Shown: piece after piece, positions 6,169-13,241 of the stretch | Layout: every line of letters starts with the position of its first letter | How positions within the stretch are numbered: the stretch's first letter is position 1 | Origin: an uncultured Eubacteriales bacterium | Lineage (GTDB): Bacteria; Bacillota; Clostridia; Oscillospirales; CAG-272 | Length of the DNA stretch: 24,441 bases | Assembly (NCBI GenBank): GCA_900546635.1 | Contig: URDS01000029.1 | Coordinates: 1-24,441 of the forward strand | Direction: 5' to 3' | The notes under the pieces: generated by a model | The model's input: the letters and a program-made list of their open reading frames with translations, nothing else | What the model was told of the DNA's origin: nothing | Database searches by the model: none | Position numbers and translations under genes: made by a program

Positions 6169-7205
6169 TACCGAATTTCCTCCATGGAAAGCCCGCGCAC
6201 ATAATCGGTTTCACGCACGGAAAGCGTATCGGCGCGCGCCTCAATCAGCCCGTAAAACCGGGAAGCCTGATACTGCGCGCAAAGCTCCTCAAAATGCTCG
6301 TCGATATAGGCGTCCTCTTTGGGCAGACGCAGAATGATGTGAAATCCGACGCTGCTTTCCACAACGCCGCTCACCTCGCCGTCCGAAAGGGCAAACGCCG
6401 CCGCTTCAAATTCGTCGATCATCTCCATATGCGTAAAATAATAACCGTCCGCAGGCATGGAATAATCCTCCGAATAACGGCCGATCAGCACATCCAAGGA
6501 TTCGCCGCCCAGATATTTTTCAAGCACTTCCTCAGCGATTTTGCGGTTATTTTCCACATCCTCGCCGGGATCGTTTTCAATAAAAATCTGCTTGGCGCGC
6601 ACAAACGAATCCCCGCGCAGAATTTCAAGCAGCGCCGCCTCGTCATTTTCAATGACCCCCTCCGAAGAAAGCAGCCGCTCATACAGCTTGTCCTCCAGCG
6701 CGTCAACGCGCATCAAAAATTCAAATACTTCCTCCGTCATATAGTTCTGCGCAAGCTCATCTGCGAAATTCAGCTTATTTTCCTTAAAATACGCTTTTGT
6801 CGCGTCTATATATTCTTCCGCGCTCTGACGGACATCCGCATCGTTCGGCGTGATACCGTAATCGTCGGCAAGCGCAATAGAACCGTACAGCCCCTGCGCG
6901 GCCTCCGCCACACGCGCCCGCACCGCGCGGTCGAGCGCGCCGCTGTCATCCGGATAGGACTCGGCGAGCGTCGCGCGGTAATTGAGGTAAAAATATCTGT
7001 ACAAATCATAAGTCGCCTCATATTTGCCGACATACAGCGCCGTCCAGCCGTATTTTTCAAGATAGGCCGCTTCCCTGCGCTCTTCCACAAAACGGACGAT
7101 CAAAAATGTCAGCACAACCGCAAGCAGAACAATTCCCGCCGCGGCGATCCATTTTTTAACGCTCTTTTTTTTCAGTTCTCTTTGCGAAAGCAATTCCCGG
7201 TTCAT
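6168..7205 (-). CDS. Membrane-anchored parvulin-like peptidyl-prolyl isomerase (PrsA/SurA type)
   Basis: This 345-aa protein would assist folding of exported proteins outside the membrane. A basic stretch (KKKSVKKW) precedes one membrane segment at about 19-39 without a lipobox cysteine, so it is anchored by a helix and not by lipid as in PrsA. A helical chaperone region spans about 55-195. The parvulin domain lies at about 200-296: FVRAKQIFIE, YSEDYSMPADGYYF, then DEFEAAAFALSDGEVSGVV and VGFHIILRL. The usual His of the AxHI strand is Gln206, so isomerase activity may be weak or lost while chaperone function remains. ACGGAGAC precedes the ATG. It heads a tightly overlapping three-gene operon driven from 7437-7465. 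Confidence 0.88.
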   Translation of the reverse strand: MNRELLSQRELKKKSVKKWIAAAGIVLLAVVLTFLIVRFVEERREAAYLEKYGWTALYVGKYEATYDLYRYFYLNYRATLAESYPDDSGALDRAVRARVAEAAQGLYGSIALADDYGITPNDADVRQSAEEYIDATKAYFKENKLNFADELAQNYMTEEVFEFLMRVDALEDKLYERLLSSEGVIENDEAALLEILRGDSFVRAKQIFIENDPGEDVENNRKIAEEVLEKYLGGESLDVLIGRYSEDYSMPADGYYFTHMEMIDEFEAAAFALSDGEVSGVVESSVGFHIILRLPKEDAYIDEHFEELCAQYQASRFYGLIEARADTLSVRETDYVRGLSMEEIR

Positions 7206-7436
7206 TCTCTGTCTCCGTTTCTCCGGCCGCGCCGGAACGATTGTATACGGTATATCTCAGTCTGTCGGCAAAGTAAAAACAAATATACCGAAGCGGCTGT
7301 TTTCAAGGCGGCCGCGCCTCCCGAAAGCGTCGGCGCGCGCCGCGTGTCGGCGCCGATCTGCACCCCGACTGCAAAATTTGTATATGGCGTTCAACCGCCG
7401 AAAAGACTCGGTTTTTCAGGCAGTCTGAATATATTT
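7206..7436 (-). other. Long GC-rich leader of the foldase operon
   Basis: The stretch between the promoter at 7437-7465 and the foldase start is about 225 nt and contains no gene I would support. It holds a degenerate family-2 motif (GTTTTCAAGGCGG, near 7296-7308), a degenerate family-1 hairpin (7395-7424), GC-rich inverted segments around 7326-7368 and a CCGGC/GCCGG hairpin near 7221-7233. A weaker second promoter (TTGCCG-N18-TATACA) may lie at about 7242-7271. Confidence 0.5.
7395..7424 (+). repeat. Dispersed palindromic repeat, family 1 (degenerate)
   Basis: CCGCCGAAAAGAC, then TCGGTTTTTC and AGGCAGTCTG, parallels the copy at 13274-13303 in order and spacing (GCCGAAAA, short centre, GGTTTTTC, then a CAGTCTG-like flank). 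The stem is imperfect. Confidence 0.45.
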
Positions 7437-7465
7437 ATAATACTATACAATTTGGAGCGGGTCAA
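7437..7465 (-). promoter_or_regulatory. Promoter of the foldase operon
   Basis: On the minus strand TTGACC (7465-7460), a 17-bp spacer and TATTAT (7442-7437). It is back-to-back with the rightward metal-operon promoter at 7484-7512, with only 18 bp between the two -35 boxes. Confidence 0.7.
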
Positions 7466-7483
7466 GAAAATTGCAAAATTTTC

Positions 7484-7512
7484 TTGACAGGCGCGCCGTC
7501 CGGCGGTATAAT
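7484..7512 (+). promoter_or_regulatory. Promoter of the zur-znuACB operon
   Basis: TTGACA (7484-7489), a 17-bp spacer and TATAAT (7507-7512): a perfect consensus. Transcription should begin near 7519, just before the Fur-family palindrome. Confidence 0.88.
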
Positions 7513-7528
7513 AAGCTGGATTTTGATT

Positions 7529-7545
7529 TTGAATTTCAAATTCAA
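7529..7545. promoter_or_regulatory. Fur/Zur-type operator
   Basis: TTGAATTT-C-AAATTCAA is a perfect odd-length palindrome with 8-bp arms around one base, the style of Fur-family boxes. It lies just downstream of the predicted transcription start and upstream of the GGAG ribosome-binding site of the regulator. This predicts repression of the whole metal-uptake operon by its first gene product. Confidence 0.78.
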
Positions 7546-7559
7546 TTTATGGAGACACG

Positions 7560-7976
7560 ATGAAACAGCAATACAACACAAAACAAAAAAACGCCGTGCT
7601 TGACTGTCTTGCGGAGCAGACCAGCCGCAGTCTCACGGTGGACGGCGTTCTCGCAGCGCTTGCCGCGCGCGGAGAACGCATAGGCCGAAGCACGGTCTAC
7701 CGCCGGCTTGAGGAACTCTGCCGCGAGGGCTATGCGCGCCGCTTCGCCCCCGAAGAGGGACGGAGCGTGACCTACCGCTTTATCGGCAGCGGCTGCGGAG
7801 AAAAAAGCCACTTTCATCTGATTTGCAGTGCATGCGGCATCGTCTACCACACGCACTGCCCGGAAATGGAAGCGATTTTTCAGCATGTAGCCGACGAACA
7901 CGGCTTTGCGGTGGACACACAGAAAACCGTTTTGTACGGCGTATGCGAAAACTGCCGGGGAGGAAAAAACAAATGA
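7560..7976 (+). CDS. zur: Fur-family metal-responsive repressor, probably Zur
   Basis: This 138-aa cytoplasmic repressor would bind its operator when metal-loaded. The N-terminal winged helix includes the family signature RIGRSTVYRRLEEL at about 40-53 (GRSTVYRRL is the recognition helix). The dimerisation/metal half shows HFHLICSACG (H84, H86, C89, C92) and YGVCENC (C129, C132), giving the two CxxC pairs of the structural zinc site. The ATG at 7560 is 5 nt after GGAG. A perfect Fur-type palindrome (7529-7545) in its leader suggests autoregulation. Its stop overlaps the start of the binding-protein gene (ATGA). Zinc is favoured by the histidine-rich loop of that protein; manganese or iron cannot be excluded. 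Confidence 0.9.
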   Translation: MKQQYNTKQKNAVLDCLAEQTSRSLTVDGVLAALAARGERIGRSTVYRRLEELCREGYARRFAPEEGRSVTYRFIGSGCGEKSHFHLICSACGIVYHTHCPEMEAIFQHVADEHGFAVDTQKTVLYGVCENCRGGKNK

Positions 7977-8938
7977 CTTTGCCCTTGAAAAAACTTTTCT
8001 GCGCGCTTTTTGCCGCGTTCATTCTCTGCGGCGCGCTGTACGGCTGCGCCCAAACGTCCGAATCGGACAAGCCCCTGAAAATCGTCGCCACGCTTTTTCC
8101 TGAGTACGATTTTGCAAACACGCTTGCGGGCGGCCGGGCTGAGGTCACGCTGCTGCTCTCGCCGGGGGCTGACGCGCACTCCTTTGACCCATCCCCGAAA
8201 GACATCCTCACCATCACGGACGCCGACCTCTTTATCTACACGGGCGACAACATGGAGCTTTGGGTGCGCCGGCTGCTCGAAAGCGAGGATATAGCGCGCG
8301 CCCTGTCGTCCGGCAGTCTGACGGTGCTTGATTTGTCCGCGGCGCTCGGCCTTTCCGAAGAGACGCATGAGCATACCGACGCCGAAGAGGCGCACGAACA
8401 CGAAAAAGAGGCCGATCCGCATATCTGGACATCCTTCCACAACGCGGAAAACATGTGCATTGCCATCACCGACGCGCTCTGCGCGCTGGATGCCGGGGGC
8501 GCAAAAGCCTACCGTGAAAACCTCGCCGCCTATACAAAACAGCTGCAAGCGCTCGACGCCGAGATGCAGAAAATAACCGAGCACGCTTCGCTTGACACCG
8601 CCTACTTCGGCGGCTCGTTCGCCTTTGCCTGTCTGTTTGACGATTACGGACTTCTGCACCGCTCGGTATACGCAGGCTGCGCCGCGCACACCGAACCGTC
8701 CGCCGCCGCGCTGGACAGTCTGATTGCGGACATGCGCGCCGCCGGCGCGCGGTATGTGCTGTATGACAGCGCGTCCGAGGAAAAAACCGCCCGGACCATT
8801 GCCGCCGAAACCGGCGCCGAGGCGCTGCACATCCATGCCATCCACAACATCACCAAGGCGGAACTGGACGCCGGAGAAACGTATCTCACCCTCTCCGAAA
8901 AGAATCTCGAAGCTCTCAGAAAGGCGCTTGACGCATGA
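7973..8938 (+). CDS. znuA: Metal (zinc-type) ABC transporter substrate-binding lipoprotein
   Basis: A 321-aa extracellular lipoprotein that captures metal for the ZnuBC pump. The signal peptide (1-24) ends in the lipobox LYGC with lipidated Cys25. The mature protein has the cluster A-I fold: KIVATLFPEYDF opening, PGADAHSFDPSP with ligand His69, and a His/Asp/Glu-rich loop at 132-150 (HEHTD, HEHEKEADPH), then HIW. The third ligand position, usually His or Glu, appears to be Ser215 (FGGSFAFACLFDDYG), and the usual fourth-ligand region reads LHIHAIHNIT. I chose the ATG at 7973, overlapping the zur stop, because GGGGAGG lies 9 nt upstream and a signal peptide follows. The open frame extends to 7823, but that part lies within zur. 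Confidence 0.92.
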   Translation: MTLPLKKLFCALFAAFILCGALYGCAQTSESDKPLKIVATLFPEYDFANTLAGGRAEVTLLLSPGADAHSFDPSPKDILTITDADLFIYTGDNMELWVRRLLESEDIARALSSGSLTVLDLSAALGLSEETHEHTDAEEAHEHEKEADPHIWTSFHNAENMCIAITDALCALDAGGAKAYRENLAAYTKQLQALDAEMQKITEHASLDTAYFGGSFAFACLFDDYGLLHRSVYAGCAAHTEPSAAALDSLIADMRAAGARYVLYDSASEEKTARTIAAETGAEALHIHAIHNITKAELDAGETYLTLSEKNLEALRKALDA

Positions 8939-9648
8939 ATGAAATCATCACCTGCACGGACGTGACCGTGCACAACGAAAAAACGCTCGCGCTCAAAAAC
9001 GTGAGTTTTTCGGTACATGCCGGCGAATTTTTATCCATTGTCGGGGAAAACGGCGCGGGCAAATCCACGCTGGTCAAAACGATTCTCGGCATTCTGAAGC
9101 CGGACAGCGGGAAAGTCGAAACGGCGCCGGGGGTAAGCGGAAAAATCGGGTATTTGCCGCAGCAGTCGAGCGCGCAGCGCAACTTTCCCGCAAGTGTCCG
9201 GGAGGTCGTGCTCTCCGGCTGCATCGGATCGACCGGCGTCTTTCCGTTTTACACCCGCGCAAATAAAGCCCGCGCGGCCGAAAACATGCGTCTGCTCGGA
9301 ATCGACGCGCTCGCCTCAAAAAACTACCGCGCCCTGTCGGGCGGCCAGCAGCAGCGCGTATTGCTGGCGCGCGCGCTCTGCGCGGCCGAACGCATTTTGC
9401 TGCTCGACGAGCCCGCCGCAGGCCTTGATCCGGTTGTGACAGCCGATCTCTACGCAACGATCATGCATCTGTGCCGCGAGCACGGCATGACGGTGATTAT
9501 GGTCTCGCATGACATCACGGCGGCCATGCGCCTGTCCGACCGGATTCTGCATCTGGCGACTTCCCTGCGCTTTCTCGGCACCACCGCGGCCTACGCCAAA
9601 ACGCCGCTCTGCGCAGCCATGACGATGGGAGACGAAACAAATGATTGA
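8935..9648 (+). CDS. znuC: Metal ABC transporter ATP-binding protein
   Basis: A 237-aa cytoplasmic ATPase that powers the metal importer. All ABC motifs are intact: Walker A GENGAGKST (37-45), Q-loop YLPQQ (73-77), signature LSGGQQQR (134-141), Walker B ILLLDEP (154-160) and H-loop SHD (191-193). Length is typical of ZnuC. Its ATG overlaps the stop of the binding-protein gene by 4 bp, and its end overlaps the permease start by 8 bp, so the four genes are translationally coupled. Confidence 0.95.
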   Translation: MNEIITCTDVTVHNEKTLALKNVSFSVHAGEFLSIVGENGAGKSTLVKTILGILKPDSGKVETAPGVSGKIGYLPQQSSAQRNFPASVREVVLSGCIGSTGVFPFYTRANKARAAENMRLLGIDALASKNYRALSGGQQQRVLLARALCAAERILLLDEPAAGLDPVVTADLYATIMHLCREHGMTVIMVSHDITAAMRLSDRILHLATSLRFLGTTAAYAKTPLCAAMTMGDETND

Positions 9649-10456
9649 ACAGATCGCAAGGCTTTTTTCCCATACCTTTATGCAGTACGCGCTGATCGTG
9701 GGCGTGCTGGTCTCGCTTTGCGCGGCGCTGCTCGGCGTTCTGCTCGTGCTGCGGCGGTACGCCATGATCGGCGATGGACTCTCGCATGTCGGCTTCGGCG
9801 CGCTGTCGGTCGCCTATGCGCTCGGCGCCGCGCCGATGGCCGTAGCCGTTCCCGTTGTGATTCTGACCGCGTTTGTACTGCTCGGCCTTTCCGAGAGTGA
9901 AAAAATCCGCGGTGACAGCGCCATAGCCGTTCTTTCCTCCGCCGCGCTGGCCGTCGGCGTGGTCGCGTCCGCCCTCTCCGGCGGCACGGCCAGCGATCTG
10001 AACGGCTATCTGTTCGGCAGTATCCTCTCGCTGACCCGCGCGGACGTTCTGCTCTCGGTCGTCCTCTCCCTGACGGTCATCCTGCTGTTCGCGCTCTTCA
10101 AAAACCGCATTTTCGCGGTGACGTTCGATACCAATTTTGCCAAAAGCGCGGGCGTGCACGTCCGGCTGTACAACACGCTTTTGGCCCTGCTTATCGCCAT
10201 TACCGTGGTCGTGGGTATGCGGATTGCGGGAACCATGCTGATTTCCAGCCTGATTATCTTTCCCGCGCTCTCGGCCATGCAGCTTGCAAAGAGCTTTCGG
10301 GGCGTCATCCTGCTCTCGGCCGTCCTCTCGGTACTCTGTTTTACGGCAGGGCTTTTGCTCTCGTTTTCCCTGCCTGCCGGCGCGATGATCGTGCTGGTCA
10401 ACCTCGGCGTACTGGTCGTATGCTCGATTGCCGGACGGCTCTGCCGCCGTGCGTAG
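9641..10456 (+). CDS. znuB: Metal ABC transporter permease
   Basis: A 271-aa integral membrane protein of the ABC-3 family forming the membrane channel of the zinc/manganese importer. It is almost wholly hydrophobic, with about eight segments. Family-characteristic stretches include MIGDGLSHVGFGALSVAYAL near residues 42-61 and VVGMRIAGTMLISSLIIFPA near 190-209. It starts at the ATG at 9641 inside the end of znuC. No terminator separates it from the downstream acetyltransferase gene, so read-through is likely. Confidence 0.94.
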   Translation: MIEQIARLFSHTFMQYALIVGVLVSLCAALLGVLLVLRRYAMIGDGLSHVGFGALSVAYALGAAPMAVAVPVVILTAFVLLGLSESEKIRGDSAIAVLSSAALAVGVVASALSGGTASDLNGYLFGSILSLTRADVLLSVVLSLTVILLFALFKNRIFAVTFDTNFAKSAGVHVRLYNTLLALLIAITVVVGMRIAGTMLISSLIIFPALSAMQLAKSFRGVILLSAVLSVLCFTAGLLLSFSLPAGAMIVLVNLGVLVVCSIAGRLCRRA

Positions 10457-10502
10457 GTCAAGCGCCGCTCTGTCTGAAAAATCAATGAAAGGAACTTTTA
10501 CC

Positions 10503-11138
10503 ATGATCCGCATCCGAAGCGAAGAAGCAAAAGACCGTTCCGCTGTAGAAAAGCTCACCCGAAAAGCCTTTTACAATGTCTATATACCGGGTTGCGTCGA
10601 GCACTATCTGATCCGCATCATGCGCGGCCATACCGACTTTATCCCCGAATTGGATCTCATCGCACAACTGGACGATGAAATCATCGGCAGCATCATGTAT
10701 ACAAAAGCCCGTCTTACGGATGAAAACGGAAATGAAAAGTCGATTCTCACGTTCGGGCCGCTCTGTATCGCGCCAGAGCATCAGAGGAAAGGCTACGGCA
10801 AAATGCTGATGCGGCATTCCTTTGAAAAAGCCGTCTCCATGGGCTACGATACCGTTGTGATTTTCGGCTCCCCCGCCAACTATGTGAGCAGCGGCTTTAA
10901 AAGCTGCAAAAAATTCAATATTTGTCTTGAGGACGGCCGTTATCCGTCGGCCATGCTGGTCAAGGAACTCATTCCCGGTATTTTAGACGGTCGGAAATGG
11001 TTCTATCATGACAGTCCCGTCATGGCCGTTTCTCCGGAACAGGCGAAAGCGTATGATGATTCGCTGGAACCGATGGAAAAGAAATATTTGCCGTCGCAGG
11101 AAGCGTTTTATATCATGAGCCATTCCTTTGTGGAGTAA
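10503..11138 (+). CDS. GNAT-family N-acetyltransferase
   Basis: A 211-aa cytoplasmic enzyme transferring acetyl from acetyl-CoA to an amine on an unknown substrate. The acetyl-CoA loop is clear at about 90-103: FGPLCIAPEHQRKGYGKMLM, including the Q/RxxGxG/A-type motif QRKGYG. It is followed by MGYDTVVIFGSPANYVSSGF, matching the pattern of the YhbS-like subgroup. AAAGGAA lies 8 nt before the ATG at 10503; the longer open frame begins inside znuB and is not needed. It lies 46 bp after znuB with no terminator, so it probably rides in the Zur-controlled operon. A family-1 repeat begins within 10 bp of its stop. Confidence 0.88.
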   Translation: MIRIRSEEAKDRSAVEKLTRKAFYNVYIPGCVEHYLIRIMRGHTDFIPELDLIAQLDDEIIGSIMYTKARLTDENGNEKSILTFGPLCIAPEHQRKGYGKMLMRHSFEKAVSMGYDTVVIFGSPANYVSSGFKSCKKFNICLEDGRYPSAMLVKELIPGILDGRKWFYHDSPVMAVSPEQAKAYDDSLEPMEKKYLPSQEAFYIMSHSFVE

Positions 11139-11147
11139 GCGGAAGCC

Positions 11148-11182
11148 GCCGAAAAACCAAGGTTTTGCGACGATGGGGCGCG
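11148..11182 (+). repeat. Dispersed palindromic repeat, family 1
   Basis: The stem CGAAAAACC (11150-11158) pairs with GGTTTTGCG (11161-11169) with one mismatch around an AA loop, followed by ACGATGGGGCGCGT. It matches the copies at both window ends. It directly follows the acetyltransferase stop codon. Confidence 0.85.
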
Positions 11183-11206
11183 TATAGGCGTGAGTACAGG
11201 CATGAG

Positions 11207-11311
11207 GGGGTACCAGGCGTCAGCCTGGGGGAGTCCTGATGCCAAAAAAGAGGTGCCCGGCGCAAGCCGGGAGGAGTCCTGACGCCACAAGGAGAACCCC
11301 TTTCCGAAGGG
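11207..11311 (+). repeat. 43-bp tandem hairpin array (two full units plus a partial third)
   Basis: Unit 1 (11207-11249) and unit 2 (11250-11292) align without a gap: a 6-nt lead, a 6-bp stem, a 4-nt loop, a 15-nt linker containing GGAGTCCTGAYGCC and a 6-nt purine-rich tail. The stems differ but remain paired: CCAGGC-GTCA-GCCTGG and CCCGGC-GCAA-GCCGGG. A third hairpin, CCCTT-TCCG-AAGGG (11298-11311), sits one period further on without the linker. The block appears to interrupt a sequence that is continuous at the left end of the window (REP tail followed by CGCGCCGTCGCGCCGCC). Confidence 0.8.
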
Positions 11312-11361
11312 CGTATTCGCGCCGTCGCGCCGCCGTTGGCGGCACTCGCGCGCCCGTAAGG

Positions 11362-11396
11362 TGTTTACAAGGCGGCGCTGGTCCGCCTTGTAAACA
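11362..11396 (+). repeat. Dispersed hairpin, family 2 (perfect copy), possible terminator
   Basis: TGTTTACAAGGCGG (11362-11375), loop CGCTGGT, CCGCCTTGTAAACA (11383-11396): a perfect 14-bp stem. The plus strand continues with a T-rich stretch (TATTTTATTC, then TTTCTTTTTTC), so it may also terminate the metal operon. Confidence 0.85.
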
Positions 11397-11425
11397 TATT
11401 TTATTCTTTCTTTTTTCAACAAGCT

Positions 11426-11466
11426 AAAACCGCTGAGACTCGTTTTCTGTGAGTCCCAGCGGTTTT
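11426..11466. terminator. Bidirectional intrinsic terminator
   Basis: AAAACCGCTGAGACTC (11426-11441) pairs with GAGTCCCAGCGGTTTT (11451-11466) apart from one A/C mismatch. It separates the rightward metal operon from the leftward 556-aa gene and can serve both. Confidence 0.9.
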
Positions 11467-11502
11467 GACATAGAACACATTTTCAAAATACAGAATCTTC
11501 AC

Positions 11503-13173
11503 TCACTTGTCGGTATACACCGGTTTTTTCAAAAAAACCTCACAAAGATTGTCGGATGTAAAACAGCAGCATGTATACTGTCCGTTTCGGTTGGCGTAGA
11601 TCTTGCCGGTATCCGAGGCGCTGCCGCGCGAGGTATACTCCGCCGCGTACCCGCGGTACGATATGCGAATACGGTTTTCCGTGACTTCGGTCTCGGTATG
11701 CTCCGCCCCGTCAAACAAAAAGACCGGCAGCACCACCGCGACCTTTCCGCTTCCCGAAACCGAAATTTTCACGCCCGATTCGTCGACCTCATACCGCTCG
11801 GTCAGGATCTCACCGTTTGACAAACGGCATTCAACCGCAAAAAATGCGCGATCCGAATCGGCGTGATAATCTTTCAAAGTATGCTTTGCATCCCGATCCG
11901 ATCCGCAAAGCAGACCGTCGTTTACAACGGCCGCGCCGCAGATTGAAAGCGGAGAGGGATTCTGAATATCCAGCGCATAATGCGGGCTGTCGGTAAACGG
12001 AAGCGACAACAGCATGGCGGACGGAACGCCGCCATAGTGGATTCTGCCGAGACCGGAAGCATCATACTTATAATCCGCAGCCGTGTCGTATTCCAAAAAC
12101 CACCCGCCGCACTTCAAAAACACCTTATGAAAATCCGCCGAAGTGACCGCAACATACGGATCGCTGTCCGCCGCGCACGGTTCTATGCGGTCATCGGCAA
12201 ACAGATAGGCAAGATAGATAAACGAGGCCAGGGAAATCATGTATTTATCAAAATACGCATAGGCTTCGCAGCCAAAACCGCTGTCCGGCGGGTACTGGTT
12301 TTTTACGTGAGTTCTGACGCGCCGCTCGGCATCGCGTTCAAGCGACGCGCATGCTTTGAGCGCCGCCGCCTTATAGACTCCGGCCGCCTCCGTATCACCG
12401 AGGCTTGCATGTCTTGCGGCGGCAAATTCCAGCAGCGCCGCAAGATAGGCTTCGTTAAACAAAAACTGATTGCTCCGCCCGCCGTAGGGAATTTCGCCCG
12501 TCACCGACTGCATTTTCAGCATAAGAGGTTCAGCCTTTGCAAGCAGTTCCCCGATTTTTTCGGCGTATTTGCCCCGATACCCGAAATGCAGCAGCACCGC
12601 AAGCTGACAGCGCGCCGCCAGGTCATACAGCATCGGATTTCCGGGATCCTTATACATGCCGTTTTCATCAAACGACAAAAGCTGAGAGGGCACCTGTACA
12701 TTCAGAAATGCTTCCGCATCGGTAAGTCCGATATACTGCCGCATAAATTCACTCGCGGCATTATACGCCGCCCAGTTGCTCTTGGGCGTGTCCGGCGATT
12801 TGGCGATGGCCGTATAACAGGTATACGGATCGATTGTACCGAGTTTTTGCCGCCATCCGTCGATTGTCGGTTTCTCCACGATGCCGGAGCGCTCCAATTC
12901 CAGAATGCAAAAAATCAATTCCTTAACCGAAAAATCATTTGCAGCCCGAACTTTCGGCACCTGCGAACAGCAGAGTTCCATCATTTCGCAAAACATCGGC
13001 AAAAGCTCGCTGTGTATACCGTGAGACAAAAGGATCCCGATATTGGCGGTAAGCCTCGGAAACCCGTGTTCCGTCAGACCGGCGCGCTTTACTTGATCGA
13101 AAAACTGTTTTATGCGCGTTTCTCCGTAGGCTTCCAGCGCAAAATTCATAATTTTCAAATAGTTTTGTCTCAT
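11503..13173 (-). CDS. Cytoplasmic protein resembling an (alpha/alpha) toroid plus beta-sandwich carbohydrate-active enzyme
   Basis: I do not recognise the exact family of this 556-aa protein. Residues about 1-330 are a run of amphipathic helices (KSNWAAYNAASEFMRQYIGL; MLYDLAARCQLAVLLHFGYR; NQFLFNEAYLAALLEFAAAR), with an intervening GEIPYGGRSN loop. Residues about 345-545 are strand-rich (AVVNDGLLCGSDR; RAFFAVECRLSNGEILTERY; KVAVVLPVFLFDG; RIRISYRGYAAEY). That order is seen in heparinase II/III-like lyases and in DUF2264-type proteins. There is no signal peptide, so it would act on imported oligosaccharides. GGAGGTGC precedes the ATG at 13173 and a TTGACA-N17-GATAAT promoter lies at 13320-13348. 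The gene is monocistronic. The catalytic assignment is inference. Confidence 0.8.
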   Translation of the reverse strand: MRQNYLKIMNFALEAYGETRIKQFFDQVKRAGLTEHGFPRLTANIGILLSHGIHSELLPMFCEMMELCCSQVPKVRAANDFSVKELIFCILELERSGIVEKPTIDGWRQKLGTIDPYTCYTAIAKSPDTPKSNWAAYNAASEFMRQYIGLTDAEAFLNVQVPSQLLSFDENGMYKDPGNPMLYDLAARCQLAVLLHFGYRGKYAEKIGELLAKAEPLMLKMQSVTGEIPYGGRSNQFLFNEAYLAALLEFAAARHASLGDTEAAGVYKAAALKACASLERDAERRVRTHVKNQYPPDSGFGCEAYAYFDKYMISLASFIYLAYLFADDRIEPCAADSDPYVAVTSADFHKVFLKCGGWFLEYDTAADYKYDASGLGRIHYGGVPSAMLLSLPFTDSPHYALDIQNPSPLSICGAAVVNDGLLCGSDRDAKHTLKDYHADSDRAFFAVECRLSNGEILTERYEVDESGVKISVSGSGKVAVVLPVFLFDGAEHTETEVTENRIRISYRGYAAEYTSRGSASDTGKIYANRNGQYTCCCFTSDNLCEVFLKKPVYTDK

Positions 13174-13241
13174 CCCGCACCTCCGAAAATCAACATGCCC
13201 GCATACATCTGCCGATAAAGTAAAAACTGCTAATAAAAATA

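Noticed and set aside
6294..7487. Plus-strand 397-aa open frame opposite the foldase gene
   Set aside because: Antisense to a recognisable parvulin gene and running through its promoter region; no ribosome-binding site.
7880..10558. Long minus-strand frames opposite the znu genes
   Set aside because: Shadows of the GC-rich znuA, znuC and znuB coding frames, which carry full family motifs.
11207..11311. CRISPR array
   Set aside because: Only two full units with no variable spacers of uniform length between constant repeats; the variable parts are hairpin arms, and no cas gene is present.
11239..11427. Plus- and minus-strand frames through the repeat block after the acetyltransferase
   Set aside because: They consist of translated hairpin repeats; the repeats explain the open frames better than a protein does.
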